64,000 bases of DNA from Immundisolibacter cernigliae (lineage in GTDB: Bacteria; Pseudomonadota; Gammaproteobacteria; Immundisolibacterales; Immundisolibacteraceae): assembly GCF_001697225.1 (NCBI RefSeq), contig NZ_CP014671.1, forward strand, positions 2,232,001 to 2,296,000, read 5' to 3'. The position numbers and the translations under genes were made by a program. Position 1 is the stretch's first letter, and the number at the start of each line of letters is the position of its first letter. Below the pieces are notes generated by a model, which did not search any database, was not told the origin of the DNA, and saw only the letters and a program-made list of their open reading frames with translations. Shown in pieces: positions 26,827-35,420 of the stretch.

Positions 26827-28374
26827 TCAGTCCTCGCCGATCCGCAGCGTGAAACCGGCCGGCGCCAGGAACTGCGCCTCTTGCGCAAGATCGGCGCCGG
26901 TCAGCGGATGGCGGTCCAGCCAGGCCGGCGGGAAGTCGATGGTCAGCGTGTTGCCCGCCGCACGCAGCGTGAACCGGGGCAGGCGCAGCGCCGCGCGGCT
27001 GCGATGCAGCGCCACCACCAGCCGCAGCATGACCGCCTGGCGGGTCAGGGACTGGCGCGTGTCGTCGGCCAGCGTGGCGAATTCCGTGAGCGCGAACTTG
27101 CGCCGGTGCACACGCACCAGCAGTGCCAGCTGGTGCTGTTCCTGGCGCGAGAAACCGGCCAGGTCGGCATGCTCCAGGATGTACGCGCCGTGCTTGTGGT
27201 ACTGGGCATGGGCCACGTCCAGGCCGATTTCGTGCAGCTGCGCGGCCCAGGTGAGCAAGCGCGCGTGGTGCGGATCGGTCAGCTCCCAGGCAGCGCCGAC
27301 CATGCCCAGGCAGCGCTGCAGGGTGCGCGCCACGCGCCGGGCGTGCGCGCCATCCACATGGTAACGGCGCGCCAGCTGGGCCACGGTGAGGTCGCGGATG
27401 TCGGCGTTGTGGATGCGGCCGAGCTGGTCGTAGAGCAGGCCCTGGCGCAGCGCACCATCGGAGATTTCAAGGCGCGTGATGCCCAGTCCCTCGAACAGTG
27501 CCGTCACGATGGCCAGCCCGCCCATGAACACTGGCAGCCGATCGGCCCGGACTTCAAGTTGCGTCAGCTTCTCCACACGGCCGAGTTTGAGCACGCGCTT
27601 GCGCAGCTGCCGCAGCCCGGCGGCGGTGATGCCGCCACTGGCCAGACCGGCCACGCGCAGCGCATCGGCCACCGCCACCATGCTGCCGGAGGCACCGATG
27701 GCCCGCTCCCAGCCCAGCGCACGGTAGTCGGAAATGATCGGTTCGAGCTCGATCAGGGCGGCCAGTTCGGCCTCGCGTAGACGGGCGGCGGTGATGCGCC
27801 CGTCACTGAAAAACCGCTGGCTGTGCGACACGCAGCCCAGATACAGACTCTCCAGCCGCAACGGCTGGTAATGACGGCCGATGATCATCTCGGTGCTGCC
27901 GCCGCCGATGTCGATCACCAGCTGCTTACGCCCGTCGTCCGGAATGCTGTGGGCGACGCCGAGGTAAATCAGTCGCGCCTCCTCGACGCCGGAGACGACC
28001 TCGATCGGATGTCCCAGCGCCCGCTGCGCATCGGCCAGAAAGCGCTCGCTGTTGTCAGCCAGACGCAGGGCATTGGTGCCGACCGCGCGCACCGCGCCCG
28101 CCGGCAGCCGACGCAGGCGCTCGCCGAAGCGGCGCAGGCAGGCCAGCGCATCGGCGCAGATCGTCGGCGTCAGATTGCCGTCCCCATCCAGGCCCGCGCC
28201 CAGGCGTATCGGCTCGCGCAGGCGATCGACCACCTGCAGTTCGCTGCCCGTGACGCGCGCCACCATCAGGTGAAAGCTGTTCGAGCCCAGATCGACCGCG
28301 GCGATGGTGTCGAACGCGGCGACGAATTCCGGAGCTTGCGCGGGCGGCGTCATGGCCATGGCAGGCGTATTCAT
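26827..28374 (-). CDS. ppx: Exopolyphosphatase (Ppx/GppA family)
   Basis: The 515-residue enzyme releases phosphate from polyphosphate or hydrolyses pppGpp. The actin-like phosphate loops are clear: VDLGSNSFHLMVAR near residue 27, VSGVEEARLIYLGV, and VIDIGGGSTEMIIG. The C-terminal HD-like helical domain (residues about 320-515, with LHEIGLDVAH) is that of the long Ppx form. It follows sixA by 15 nt. Confidence 0.92.
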   Translation of the reverse strand: MNTPAMAMTPPAQAPEFVAAFDTIAAVDLGSNSFHLMVARVTGSELQVVDRLREPIRLGAGLDGDGNLTPTICADALACLRRFGERLRRLPAGAVRAVGTNALRLADNSERFLADAQRALGHPIEVVSGVEEARLIYLGVAHSIPDDGRKQLVIDIGGGSTEMIIGRHYQPLRLESLYLGCVSHSQRFFSDGRITAARLREAELAALIELEPIISDYRALGWERAIGASGSMVAVADALRVAGLASGGITAAGLRQLRKRVLKLGRVEKLTQLEVRADRLPVFMGGLAIVTALFEGLGITRLEISDGALRQGLLYDQLGRIHNADIRDLTVAQLARRYHVDGAHARRVARTLQRCLGMVGAAWELTDPHHARLLTWAAQLHEIGLDVAHAQYHKHGAYILEHADLAGFSRQEQHQLALLVRVHRRKFALTEFATLADDTRQSLTRQAVMLRLVVALHRSRAALRLPRFTLRAAGNTLTIDFPPAWLDRHPLTGADLAQEAQFLAPAGFTLRIGED

Positions 28375-28389
28375 CGGTTCTCGGTAGCG

Positions 28390-28899
28390 TCAGCGGCGCG
28401 CCATGCGGGCCAGGTGCTCAGGCCCCAGCAGCCAGCGCAGCTCGGCTGCGCCAGCCCGCAACGGACCGCGAAACTCGAGCAGACAAGCGCCCGCCCGTTC
28501 AAAGTGAAAAAACCGTCCTGCCTCGCCGGTCAGCATGTGACATACCCAGTAGCTCAGATCGTCCTCGTGGCCGACCAGTGCCACGGCATCGGGCTGTCCT
28601 GCCAGCCAGAGCAGCAAATCCTCAAGGCCGCCCGGCGCCAGGGTAGCGGTTTCCTGTGTCGGTACAGCGAATACCTCCGCCAGCAATGCAGCCGTTTCGC
28701 GGGCCCGGCGCAGCGGGCTGTGCGCGATCAGGCCAAGGTCCGGCACCAGCGTCTGCAGCGGCCCGCGCACCTGACGCAGCAGGCTGACGCCGGCCGCACT
28801 CAGCGGACGGTCGGCATCCGGCAGGCCGGACTCGGCGGGGGCGTGGCGTAAGACCAGGCAGCGCACGGCGACTCGGAGCGTGGCAGGGGACGTCCGCAT
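28390..28899 (-). CDS. sixA: Phosphohistidine phosphatase SixA family
   Basis: The 169-residue member of the histidine phosphatase superfamily has the RHG-like catalytic motif as LVLRHAPAE, SPLRRARETAALL, and the second catalytic His in ALVGHEDDLS. SixA removes phosphate from histidine phosphotransfer domains. First gene of the sixA-ppx-HTH operon. ATG 28899 is used; homology begins a few residues after it. Divergent from a porin gene. Confidence 0.85.
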   Translation of the reverse strand: MRTSPATLRVAVRCLVLRHAPAESGLPDADRPLSAAGVSLLRQVRGPLQTLVPDLGLIAHSPLRRARETAALLAEVFAVPTQETATLAPGGLEDLLLWLAGQPDAVALVGHEDDLSYWVCHMLTGEAGRFFHFERAGACLLEFRGPLRAGAAELRWLLGPEHLARMARR

Positions 28900-28977
28900 T
28901 ATCGCCGGCAACGAGACCTGTGACCGAGAAAGCGCACCGCCATCATCACGACGAGGGCGGTAAGTGTCGCTACAATC

Positions 28978-28997
28978 AAATGCGAATCGTTCTTGTT
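28978..28997. promoter_or_regulatory. Fur-box-like site with overlapping -10 element
   Basis: AAATGCGAATCGTTCTTGTT resembles the GATAATGATAATCATTATC Fur consensus around the central AAT-C-nTT core. A TATAGA -10 hexamer at 29002-29007 immediately follows, so a bound repressor would block transcription of the porin gene that starts at 29061. This suggests iron repression; it is unproven. Confidence 0.45.
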
Positions 28998-29060
28998 TTG
29001 ATATAGAATCCCTCCCGCCCTGGCACCCTGGCCACGGCGTCAACACACGAGGGAGGGACC

Positions 29061-30287
29061 ATGAAAGCTCAGAATCGCGCACGTGGCGCGCTCGCTGCCG
29101 CGCTGCTGGGCGGCGCGGTGACATCCACGGCGCACGGCGCCACGTCGATCGATGCCATCGAACAGACCCTGGCGCAACTGCAGGCGCAGCTGGCCGCGGC
29201 GCAGCAGGAAATCGCCACGCTGAAGAACGAAAACCAGCAGATCAAGCAACAGGTGGCCGCCACCGGCGAGGCCGTGGCACAGGCCGAACAGGAAGCCGCC
29301 GCGCGCGGCCCGTCCTGGGCCGAGAAGACCAGCCTCGGCGCCTACGGCGAGATGCACTGGAACAGCCTGCAGAGCAAGGACGAGATCGACTTTCACCGCT
29401 TCGTGCTGTTCCTGGGGCACGAGTTCGATGCGCGCACGCGACTGTTTGCCGAAGTCGAGATCGAACACTCGATCGCCGGCGAGGGCCAGAAAGGCGAGAT
29501 CGAACTCGAACAGGCGTATATCGAACGCGACCTGACCGACAGCCAGCACGCACAGGTCGGCCTGTTTTTGTTGCCGCTGGGCATCCTGAACGAGCACCAC
29601 GAGCCGGACACGTTCTACGGCGTGGAACGCAACCCGGTCGAGACCGAAATCATTCCCACCACCTGGTGGGAGGGCGGGGTCGGCCTGCACGGCGACCTGG
29701 CGCCCGGCTGGGGCTATAACGTCGCGGCGCATTCCGGCCTGAAAACGCCGATTACCGGTGGCAACGCGCTGCGCCTGCGCAGCGGCCGCCAGAAAGTGGC
29801 CAATGCAGTGGCGGAAGACCCCGCCATGACCGCCCGCATCCGCTACCAGGGCATCCCCGGCCTGGAGCTTGCGCTGTCGGGGCAGTACCAGGACGACCTG
29901 ACGCAGGGCGAAGGCGAACGCGCCCGAGCCTTCCTGTGGGAGACGCACGCCGTGCTGCAGCGCGGACCGTTCGGGCTGCGGGCGCTGTACGCCGGCTGGG
30001 ACATCGGCGGCGATCAGGCGCAGTCGCTCGGCCGCGACGAACAGAACGGCTGGTACGTGGAGCCGTCCTGGCGCCTGAACGACCGGTGGGGCGTGTTTGC
30101 CCGCTACAACCGCTGGGACACCGCCGCCGGCGACAGCGCCGACAGTGCGTTCAAGCAAATCGACGTCGGTGTGAACTACTGGCTGTCGGAGCAGGTGGTG
30201 CTCAAGCTCGATTACATGGACAAGAATGGTCCGACGTCGAGCCTGGACGATCACGGCGTGAACGCCGGCGTCGGTTTCTCGTTCTGA
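29061..30287 (+). CDS. Outer-membrane porin (OprO/OprP superfamily), possibly iron-regulated
   Basis: The 408-residue porin has a signal peptide (ends at TSTAHGA) and a coiled coil (residues about 28-75: EQTLAQLQAQLAAAQQEIATL). The barrel begins GAYGEMHWNS and ends in GVGFSF. EIEHSIAGEGQKGEIELEQAY and LLPLGILNEHHEPDTFYGVERNPVE are typical of a porin branch often found with iron-uptake genes. The strong GAGGGAGG ribosome site and the Fur-like site upstream fit iron control. It is only distantly related to the two oxyanion porins in this window. Confidence 0.85.
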   Translation: MKAQNRARGALAAALLGGAVTSTAHGATSIDAIEQTLAQLQAQLAAAQQEIATLKNENQQIKQQVAATGEAVAQAEQEAAARGPSWAEKTSLGAYGEMHWNSLQSKDEIDFHRFVLFLGHEFDARTRLFAEVEIEHSIAGEGQKGEIELEQAYIERDLTDSQHAQVGLFLLPLGILNEHHEPDTFYGVERNPVETEIIPTTWWEGGVGLHGDLAPGWGYNVAAHSGLKTPITGGNALRLRSGRQKVANAVAEDPAMTARIRYQGIPGLELALSGQYQDDLTQGEGERARAFLWETHAVLQRGPFGLRALYAGWDIGGDQAQSLGRDEQNGWYVEPSWRLNDRWGVFARYNRWDTAAGDSADSAFKQIDVGVNYWLSEQVVLKLDYMDKNGPTSSLDDHGVNAGVGFSF

Positions 30288-30298
30288 TTGTGGCGTCA

Positions 30299-30325
30299 GG
30301 CGGCGGGGTATCGTGCCCCGCCGCC
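30299..30325. repeat. Stable hairpin between convergent porin and lysA
   Basis: A GGCGGCGGGG / CCCCGCCGCC stem (10 bp) with a 7-nt loop. There is no T-run on either side, so it is at most a weak or Rho-assisted terminator for the porin and lysA transcripts. Confidence 0.6.
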
Positions 30326-30335
30326 CGATGGCGCC

Positions 30336-31583
30336 TCATTCGGCCAACATTTCCTCGCCGCGCCACAGGTCGTCCAGCGTCTCGCGGGCGCGGATCAGGT
30401 GTATCCGGTCGCCATCGACCATCACCTCGGCCGGTCGCGGCCGGGTGTTGTAGTTGCTGCTCATGGCAAAGCCGTAGGCGCCGGCGTCGCGTAGCGCCAG
30501 CAGATCGCCCTCGGCCAGCGCCAGCGTGCGTGCGTGGGCAAGGAAATCGCCGCTCTCGCACACCGGGCCGACCAGCTCCCAAACCTTGGCCTCGCCGCCG
30601 GCCTCGCGCAGCGGCAGCACCGCGTGGTGCGCGTCATAGAGCGCCGGGCGCAGCAGGTCGTTCATGGCCGCATCGACGATGGCGAAATTGCGCTGCGCGC
30701 CGGGCTTCAGATATTCGACCCGCGTCAGCAGCACGCCGGCCGGGCCGACGATGGAGCGCCCCGGTTCGATCGAAATCTCGACCCCGCTGCCGGCAAACGG
30801 CGCACTGATGGCGGCGGCGTACTCGGCCGCGCCGGGAATGGTTTCGTCGCGATAGGCGATGCCGAGCCCCCCGCCAAGGTCCACCTGGTCGATGGCGATG
30901 CTCTCGGCCAGCAGGGCCTCGCGCAAGGCCGCGATGCGCCCGGCTGCCTCGCGCAGTGGGGCCAGGTCCGTCAACTGCGAGCCGATGTGGCAGGCGATGC
31001 CCTGCACGCGCAGGCCGGGCAGGCTGGCGGCGCGTCGGTACAGCGCCAGCGCGTCACCGGCTGGGATGCCGAACTTGTTTTCCTTGAGGCCAGTCGAGAT
31101 GTAGGGGTGGGTGCCGGCGTCGACGTCCGGATTCACGCGCAGCGCGACCGGCGCACGCAGGCCCATTTCACCGGCTACCTGATTCAGGCGTTCCAGCTCG
31201 GCGGCGGATTCCACGTTGAAGCAGGCAATACCGGCCGCGAGCGCCTGGCGCAGCTCCGCGGCGCTTTTGCCGACGCCGGAGAACACCACCCGATCGGCCT
31301 TGCTCCCGGCGCGCAGCACGCGCGCCAGCTCGCCGCCCGACACCACGTCGAAGCCGGCGCCCAGATGTGCCAACACGTTCAATACGGCGAGGTTGGAATT
31401 GGCCTTGACCGCGTAGCAGACCCGGTGCAGCCGGTCGCCGAACGCGGCGTCGTAGGCGCGGTAGGCCGCCTCGATGGCGGCCCGTGAGTAGACATAACAG
31501 GGCGTGCCGAAACGCTGGGCCACGGCCTCCAGCGCAACGCGCTCCAGGTGCAGCGCGCCGCCGCGGTACTGCAGGGGGCTCAC
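30336..31583 (-). CDS. lysA: Diaminopimelate decarboxylase
   Basis: The 415-residue PLP enzyme makes lysine from meso-DAP. The PLP lysine is in VCYAVKANSNLAVL, the glycine loop in VDLGGGLGI, EPGRSIVGPAG binds phosphate, and CESGDFLA is the active-site cysteine segment contributed across the dimer. It starts at GTG 31583 and overlaps the lptM stop (GTGA), a conserved lptM-lysA arrangement in gammaproteobacteria. Confidence 0.95.
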   Translation of the reverse strand: MSPLQYRGGALHLERVALEAVAQRFGTPCYVYSRAAIEAAYRAYDAAFGDRLHRVCYAVKANSNLAVLNVLAHLGAGFDVVSGGELARVLRAGSKADRVVFSGVGKSAAELRQALAAGIACFNVESAAELERLNQVAGEMGLRAPVALRVNPDVDAGTHPYISTGLKENKFGIPAGDALALYRRAASLPGLRVQGIACHIGSQLTDLAPLREAAGRIAALREALLAESIAIDQVDLGGGLGIAYRDETIPGAAEYAAAISAPFAGSGVEISIEPGRSIVGPAGVLLTRVEYLKPGAQRNFAIVDAAMNDLLRPALYDAHHAVLPLREAGGEAKVWELVGPVCESGDFLAHARTLALAEGDLLALRDAGAYGFAMSSNYNTRPRPAEVMVDGDRIHLIRARETLDDLWRGEEMLAE

Positions 31584-31744
31584 TGTGCCGGCTGGGCAGG
31601 CGGAGTCGATTCGGCGGCCGGCGGCGCGGCGGGTGCCTCCGGCGGCGGCATATACAGCGGCCCGGTCTGGCCACAGCCGGACAACAGCAGCAGCAGACCC
31701 ACGGCGGCAAACGCCCGGCCGGGGCGACGGAACATGCGGTACAC
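31580..31744 (-). CDS. lptM: LptM (YifL-type) small lipoprotein
   Basis: A 54-residue lipoprotein with AAVGLLLLLSGCGQTGPLYM: lipobox LSGC, then the invariant GQTGPLY/LP signature of LptM, which assists assembly of the LptDE LPS translocon. The tail is Pro/Ala-rich. The GTG at 31744 has AAGGAG at good spacing; an in-frame ATG at 31735 is the alternative. Overlaps lysA. Confidence 0.88.
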   Translation of the reverse strand: MYRMFRRPGRAFAAVGLLLLLSGCGQTGPLYMPPPEAPAAPPAAESTPPAQPAQ

Positions 31745-31857
31745 GGGAGGCTCCTTCAGGCAGGACGCGGCGGAACGATCGGGAGCCGGCGAGATGTCGC
31801 CGAAAGGCTTCGGCCGGCAAACTCTTTGCTGCTAAACTACGCGCCCTTCCGGGCAAT

Positions 31858-31934
31858 GGCTATGTAGCTCAGCCGGTTAGAGCACGGCACTCATAATGCC
31901 GGGGTCGGTGGTTCGAGTCCACCCATAGCCACCA
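31858..31934 (+). tRNA. tRNA-Met (CAU), elongator type
   Basis: The full cloverleaf can be drawn: acceptor GGCTATG/CATAGCC with encoded CCA, anticodon stem CGGCA/TGCCG, loop CTCATAA with anticodon CAT. The 5' G-C pair and D-arm GCTCAGCCGGTTAGAGC match elongator tRNA-Met rather than initiator. Confidence 0.95.
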
Positions 31935-31973
31935 TTTCCCGCGCCGCGCAATCGGCGTTCAGGAACGTCTGAA

Positions 31974-32762
31974 TCATTCAGCGTTTCCGCAGGGCATCGC
32001 AAGCAGCGTGTCCGCCAGCCAGGCTGCCAGCAGTTCAGCCGCCCGTCGACCGCCATCCTGGTCGCTCCTGACGCGAGCCAGGACACCGCAGGCCGCTGCG
32101 AAACTGCGGCCTTTCATCAGTGCCTTCAGCAGCGCCGCCTCGTCGAGCGGCAGGGTACGAAAATACACCCGCTCCTCGCGCCGCCAAACCAGGCAATCGA
32201 CGCCTGCCGGCAGCCGCTGCGGCGGCTCCAGGGCTGTACCCTCCTGCAAGGCGCGCCAGGCCTGCTGCACGTTCCAGCGCAGGCGCAGCACCTGCACCCC
32301 GGGCGCAAAGCGAAACCGCAGCCGCGGGAATTGCGCCGGCGGCACGCCGGCCAGGTCCGCCATCGTCAGGTTAGCCACGTCCGCGGCGTCGAAGGCCGCC
32401 AGCAGTGACCATTCGAAGATCGCCGTGGCGCGCAGCCAGGGCCGGCGGCGGTACGGCCCGTGGCGCGCAAGGAAATCGGCCAGCGCATGGCCGAAATCGC
32501 GCAGCGTGAACGAGCGCGACGGACAGGCGGCGATGTAATCCGCAGCCAGGCGCGCAAAGCCGTGCTCGCCCAGCAAGCCGCGCAGCAGCGGGAAATCCGC
32601 GCCCAGGGCGTCCGTCAGACGCAGCCGGTAGGCGCTGTGGTAGACCGACAGGCGCCGGGCGGCGGGAAACGGATCGCCGTCCACGACAAGCCCGGGTGCC
32701 AAGACCGTACCTGCCAGAACGTGACCGGCCAGGGCGCGCTGAAACTCGGCCAGCGTGCTCAT
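31974..32762 (-). CDS. bufC: BufC/HvfC-type DUF2063 protein of a bufferin operon
   Basis: The 262-residue protein has the HvfC/DUF2063 N-terminus ([38 protein letters not shown]) and [12 protein letters not shown]. In bufferin and methanobactin-like systems this partner binds the DUF692 oxidase and presents the precursor peptide. Its start overlaps the bufB stop (ATGA). The original Pfam description as DNA-binding is not supported by this context. Confidence 0.85.
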   Translation of the reverse strand: MSTLAEFQRALAGHVLAGTVLAPGLVVDGDPFPAARRLSVYHSAYRLRLTDALGADFPLLRGLLGEHGFARLAADYIAACPSRSFTLRDFGHALADFLARHGPYRRRPWLRATAIFEWSLLAAFDAADVANLTMADLAGVPPAQFPRLRFRFAPGVQVLRLRWNVQQAWRALQEGTALEPPQRLPAGVDCLVWRREERVYFRTLPLDEAALLKALMKGRSFAAACGVLARVRSDQDGGRRAAELLAAWLADTLLAMPCGNAE

Positions 32763-33589
32763 GCCGCCTCCTGCCGGGCGGCGATGGCACGCGCCCGGTC
32801 CAGCTCGGCGATCAACTCCGGCAGCGGCGGGATGGCGTCGTCGCGTTCAAGCAGCGTTGCTGCGGCGGGAAATCGCTGCGCCGCCTGCGCGTACAGCGCC
32901 CAGACGGCATCGCAGACCGGCGCGTCGTGGGTGTCGATCTTGAAGCCGTCCACGTCACGGTGACCGGCGATGTGCAGCTGCACCACCCGCGCGGGCGGGA
33001 TTGCCGCCAGATACTGCAGCGGATCGAAGCCGTGGTTGCAGGCGGACACATAAACGTTGTTCACGTCGAGCAGCAGCAGGCAATCGGTTTCCTCGGCCAG
33101 GGCGGCCAGGAACTCCCACTCGGTGAGGCTGTTGCCGGCGGCGGTCAGGTAGGTCGACGGGTTCTCCAGAACCAGCCGGCGCCGCAGCCGATCCTGCACC
33201 TGCCGCACGCGACCGGCGACATGGTCGAGGCTCTCCTGCGTGTAAGGCAGCGGCAGCAGGTCGTGCAGGTTGACGCCATCGACACCGGTCCAGCACAGGT
33301 GATCCGACACCCAGGCCGGCTCGATGCCGTCGATCAGCGCCGCCAGCCGGTCCAGATAATCGGCACTCAGCGGATCGATGCCGCCGATCGACAGCGACAC
33401 CCCGTGCAGCACCAGCGGAAAGTCGCGCCGCACCTGCTCCAGCACTGCCAGCGGCTTGCCGCCGGCGACCATGAAGTTCTCGGAAATCGCCTCGAACCAG
33501 TCGACGCTGGCCGGCGGTGTGGCCAGCAGGTCGGCAAAGTGTTCCTTGCGCAGGCCAAGGCCGAAGCCCAGCGACGGTAACGGGGACAT
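32759..33589 (-). CDS. bufB: BufB-type DUF692 multinuclear iron oxidase
   Basis: The 276-residue TIM-barrel protein of the MbnB/DUF692 family carries conserved metal-site segments: [51 protein letters not shown] and DTHDAPV. These enzymes convert precursor cysteines into thiooxazole-type copper ligands. Downstream of bufA, separated by an intrinsic terminator that should reduce its expression relative to the precursor; overlaps bufC by 4 nt. Confidence 0.88.
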   Translation of the reverse strand: MSPLPSLGFGLGLRKEHFADLLATPPASVDWFEAISENFMVAGGKPLAVLEQVRRDFPLVLHGVSLSIGGIDPLSADYLDRLAALIDGIEPAWVSDHLCWTGVDGVNLHDLLPLPYTQESLDHVAGRVRQVQDRLRRRLVLENPSTYLTAAGNSLTEWEFLAALAEETDCLLLLDVNNVYVSACNHGFDPLQYLAAIPPARVVQLHIAGHRDVDGFKIDTHDAPVCDAVWALYAQAAQRFPAAATLLERDDAIPPLPELIAELDRARAIAARQEAA

Positions 33590-33601
33590 GGATCCTGCCC
33601 T

Positions 33602-33630
33602 AAAAAAGGGCCGGGGCGCTGCCCCGGCCC
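33602..33630 (-). terminator. Intercistronic terminator between bufA and bufB
   Basis: On the minus strand, the stem GGGCCGGGGC-agc-GCCCCGGCCC is followed by six T, 12 nt before the bufB ATG. Partial read-through would give much precursor and little modifying enzyme. Confidence 0.85.
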
Positions 33631-33636
33631 GACCGA

Positions 33637-33897
33637 TCACTCGGACGCCACCGTGCCGCCGGCGGCCTTGCATTCCGCTTCGGTCATTGCCTTGACGCCC
33701 TTGCCCTTGCAGGCATTCTGACCCTTGCAGGCGTTGCTGGCGGTGGCACAGTCGCTGTTGCCCTTGCAGGCGTTCACGCCCATGCACTGCACCTTGGCGT
33801 CTTCGGCCTGGGCGCTGAGCGGCGCAAGGCCACCGGCGGCAAACAGTGCCGCTGCGGCGCCGGCGATCAGCAGACCCTGGGATTTACGTCCAGCCAT
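33637..33897 (-). CDS. bufA: Bufferin precursor (CKG-repeat, cysteine-rich exported peptide)
   Basis: An 86-residue precursor. Residues 1-31 form a signal peptide ([15 protein letters not shown]... to SAQAE). The mature part has six cysteines at 38, 44, 50, 57, 63 and 76 in the pattern C-x5-C-KG...C-x6[11 protein letters not shown]. Such peptides are modified by BufB/BufC, exported and buffer copper in the periplasm. Lysine and glycine dominate the core. Which cysteines are modified is unknown. Transcribed away from the ECF sigma gene. Confidence 0.85.
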   Translation of the reverse strand: MAGRKSQGLLIAGAAAALFAAGGLAPLSAQAEDAKVQCMGVNACKGNSDCATASNACKGQNACKGKGVKAMTEAECKAAGGTVASE

Positions 33898-33983
33898 GTC
33901 GGTTACTCCTTGGAAGAATGAAGGCGAAGCATGGCCCCGCAATGGCAGCCACGAAACCGCGGGCATGACCGCGGTCCGGGTCT

Positions 33984-34011
33984 TAGACGCGTTGCCGGGG
34001 GCAACGTTACA
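33984..34011 (-). promoter_or_regulatory. ECF-type promoter for the bufferin operon
   Basis: Minus strand TGTAAC-N16-CGTCTA, a -35/-10 pair with the AAC and CGT cores recognised by many group-4 sigma factors. Predicted start about 33977, leaving a leader near 80 nt. The spacer is itself a small palindrome (GTTGCC...GGCAAC). No equally good copy is seen upstream of the sigma gene. Confidence 0.55.
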
Positions 34012-34128
34012 GGCGTCGATGCAAAGAGTAACTACGCCTGCCGCCCAGGCGGCGCGCGAGTCTGTCGAGGCAACCGCCGTGTTAAAACCACGCTCGCATG
34101 ACCACACAGCAGTTCCAGAGACAGCGCT

Positions 34129-34746
34129 TTGGCACAGGATTGGGATGAACCGGCACTTCTGGTCCGCCTGAAGGCGGGCGAGCAGGCAGCCTTTCAGCAC
34201 CTGGTGCAGATTCTGGGCGGCCGCCTGAAACGGGTGGCGCGCGGGCTGGTCGGGGCCGCCGCGGCCGACGACGTGGTGCAGGACACTTGGGAGGCGGTGC
34301 TGCGGGCGCTGCCGCGCTTCGAGGCTCGGGCCAGCCTGAGCACCTGGGTACTGCGCATCCTGACCAACACCGCCATCTCGCGCCTGCGACGCGGCAAGCG
34401 CGAAATCGCCGCCGGGGATTTCACGAACGAGGACGACCTGGCCGCCCTGGCGCCGCGTTTTGATCCCAACGGCCACTGGCACGCGCCGCCTCAGCCCTGG
34501 CATGCCGAGACGCCGGAGGCCTTGATGGCCAACGGCGAACTGCAGGCAGTTCTGGCAAAAGCCATCGACGCACTGCCCTCGAACCAGCGCGCGGTTTTGA
34601 CCCTGCGCGACCTGGCCGGTCAGCCGCTGGAGGAAATCTGTAATGCGCTCGACGTGAGTGCGACTAACGCCAGAGTGCTGCTGCACCGCGCGCGCCTGCG
34701 CGTGTGGGCGGCGGTGGAGGCCTATCAACGGGGCGACAATGTTTAG
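34129..34746 (+). CDS. ECF (group 4) RNA polymerase sigma factor
   Basis: The 205-residue sigma factor has region 2 (FQHLVQILGGRLKRVARGLVG...DDVVQDTWEAVLRALPRFEARASLSTWVLRI) and region 4 (LPSNQRAVLTLRDLAGQPLEEICNALDVSATNARVLLHRARLRV), joined by a Pro/His-rich linker. The start is a TTG with a weak ribosome site; no better in-frame start exists. Overlaps the anti-sigma gene by 8 nt. It most likely controls the divergent bufferin operon in response to copper or envelope stress, as ECF pairs do at other bufferin loci. Confidence 0.85.
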   Translation: MAQDWDEPALLVRLKAGEQAAFQHLVQILGGRLKRVARGLVGAAAADDVVQDTWEAVLRALPRFEARASLSTWVLRILTNTAISRLRRGKREIAAGDFTNEDDLAALAPRFDPNGHWHAPPQPWHAETPEALMANGELQAVLAKAIDALPSNQRAVLTLRDLAGQPLEEICNALDVSATNARVLLHRARLRVWAAVEAYQRGDNV

Positions 34747-35395
34747 CTGCAAGGATGTCACCGACCACGCCAGCGACCACCTGGAGGGCGCGCTCCCCTG
34801 GCGCGCAGCGCTGCAACTGCGCGCCCATTTGCTGATTTGCGATCACTGCCGGCGCCTGCTGCGGCAGATGCGGGCAGTCAACGGGGCGCTGGGTCTGATG
34901 GGTTTTGTCGGGGTCGCCGCGCCGGCCCGGCCTACCAGGCGCTGGCCGGAACTGGCCGTTGCGGCCCTCGCGGGCGCCGCTGTGGTGCTGACGGTGTGGC
35001 TGCTGCCCTCCTTCACTGGCCTCGAGCAGCGGGTGTACGCGCATGCGATCGATCACCACGCCCAGTCGGGCGCGGTGCGGCCCGCGGCACAGGTGGTGGG
35101 CAGCCTGCAAGCGGTGGGTGCCCGGTTGGAGGGCGAATTGGCGGGCGTGGTGTTTGCCGATCGTTGCGATTTTTTCGGTCGCACCATTGCCCATCTGATA
35201 TTGCAGACCTCAGCCGGCCCGGTGGTCGTGATGTTGCTGCCCGAGCACGCCAGGGCGCAGGTGTTTTTCCGCGGCAATCAGGCCGGCCGTATCGAGGCCT
35301 TCGGGCCCGGTACGCTGGCTCTGCTGGGAGCGGACGCTGCAAGCCTGGACGAAGCGTCGGCGCGTGTGCGCGCCGCGGTGCGGTGGCCGGCTTGA
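34739..35395 (+). CDS. Membrane-bound zinc-finger anti-sigma factor
   Basis: The 218-residue protein begins with the anti-sigma zinc motif (H-x3-C-x2-C as HLLICDHC, after SCKDVTDHASDHLEG). One transmembrane helix (LAVAALAGAAVVLTVWLLPSF, about residues 80-100) leads to a periplasmic domain (ARLEGELAGVVFADRCDFFGR...). It should hold the ECF sigma factor inactive at the membrane until an outside signal. Translationally coupled to the sigma gene. Confidence 0.83.
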   Translation: MFSCKDVTDHASDHLEGALPWRAALQLRAHLLICDHCRRLLRQMRAVNGALGLMGFVGVAAPARPTRRWPELAVAALAGAAVVLTVWLLPSFTGLEQRVYAHAIDHHAQSGAVRPAAQVVGSLQAVGARLEGELAGVVFADRCDFFGRTIAHLILQTSAGPVVVMLLPEHARAQVFFRGNQAGRIEAFGPGTLALLGADAASLDEASARVRAAVRWPA

Positions 35396-35420
35396 TGTTC
35401 CGGCCGACAGCGGTGTGGCG

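Noticed and set aside
30299-30325. Riboswitch or attenuator upstream of lysA
   Set aside because: The hairpin is at the 3' side of lysA, between convergent genes; it cannot be a leader structure.
31974-32762. Reading bufC as a DNA-binding regulator
   Set aside because: The old family annotation suggested this, but the overlap with bufB and the precursor gene points to a RiPP maturation partner.
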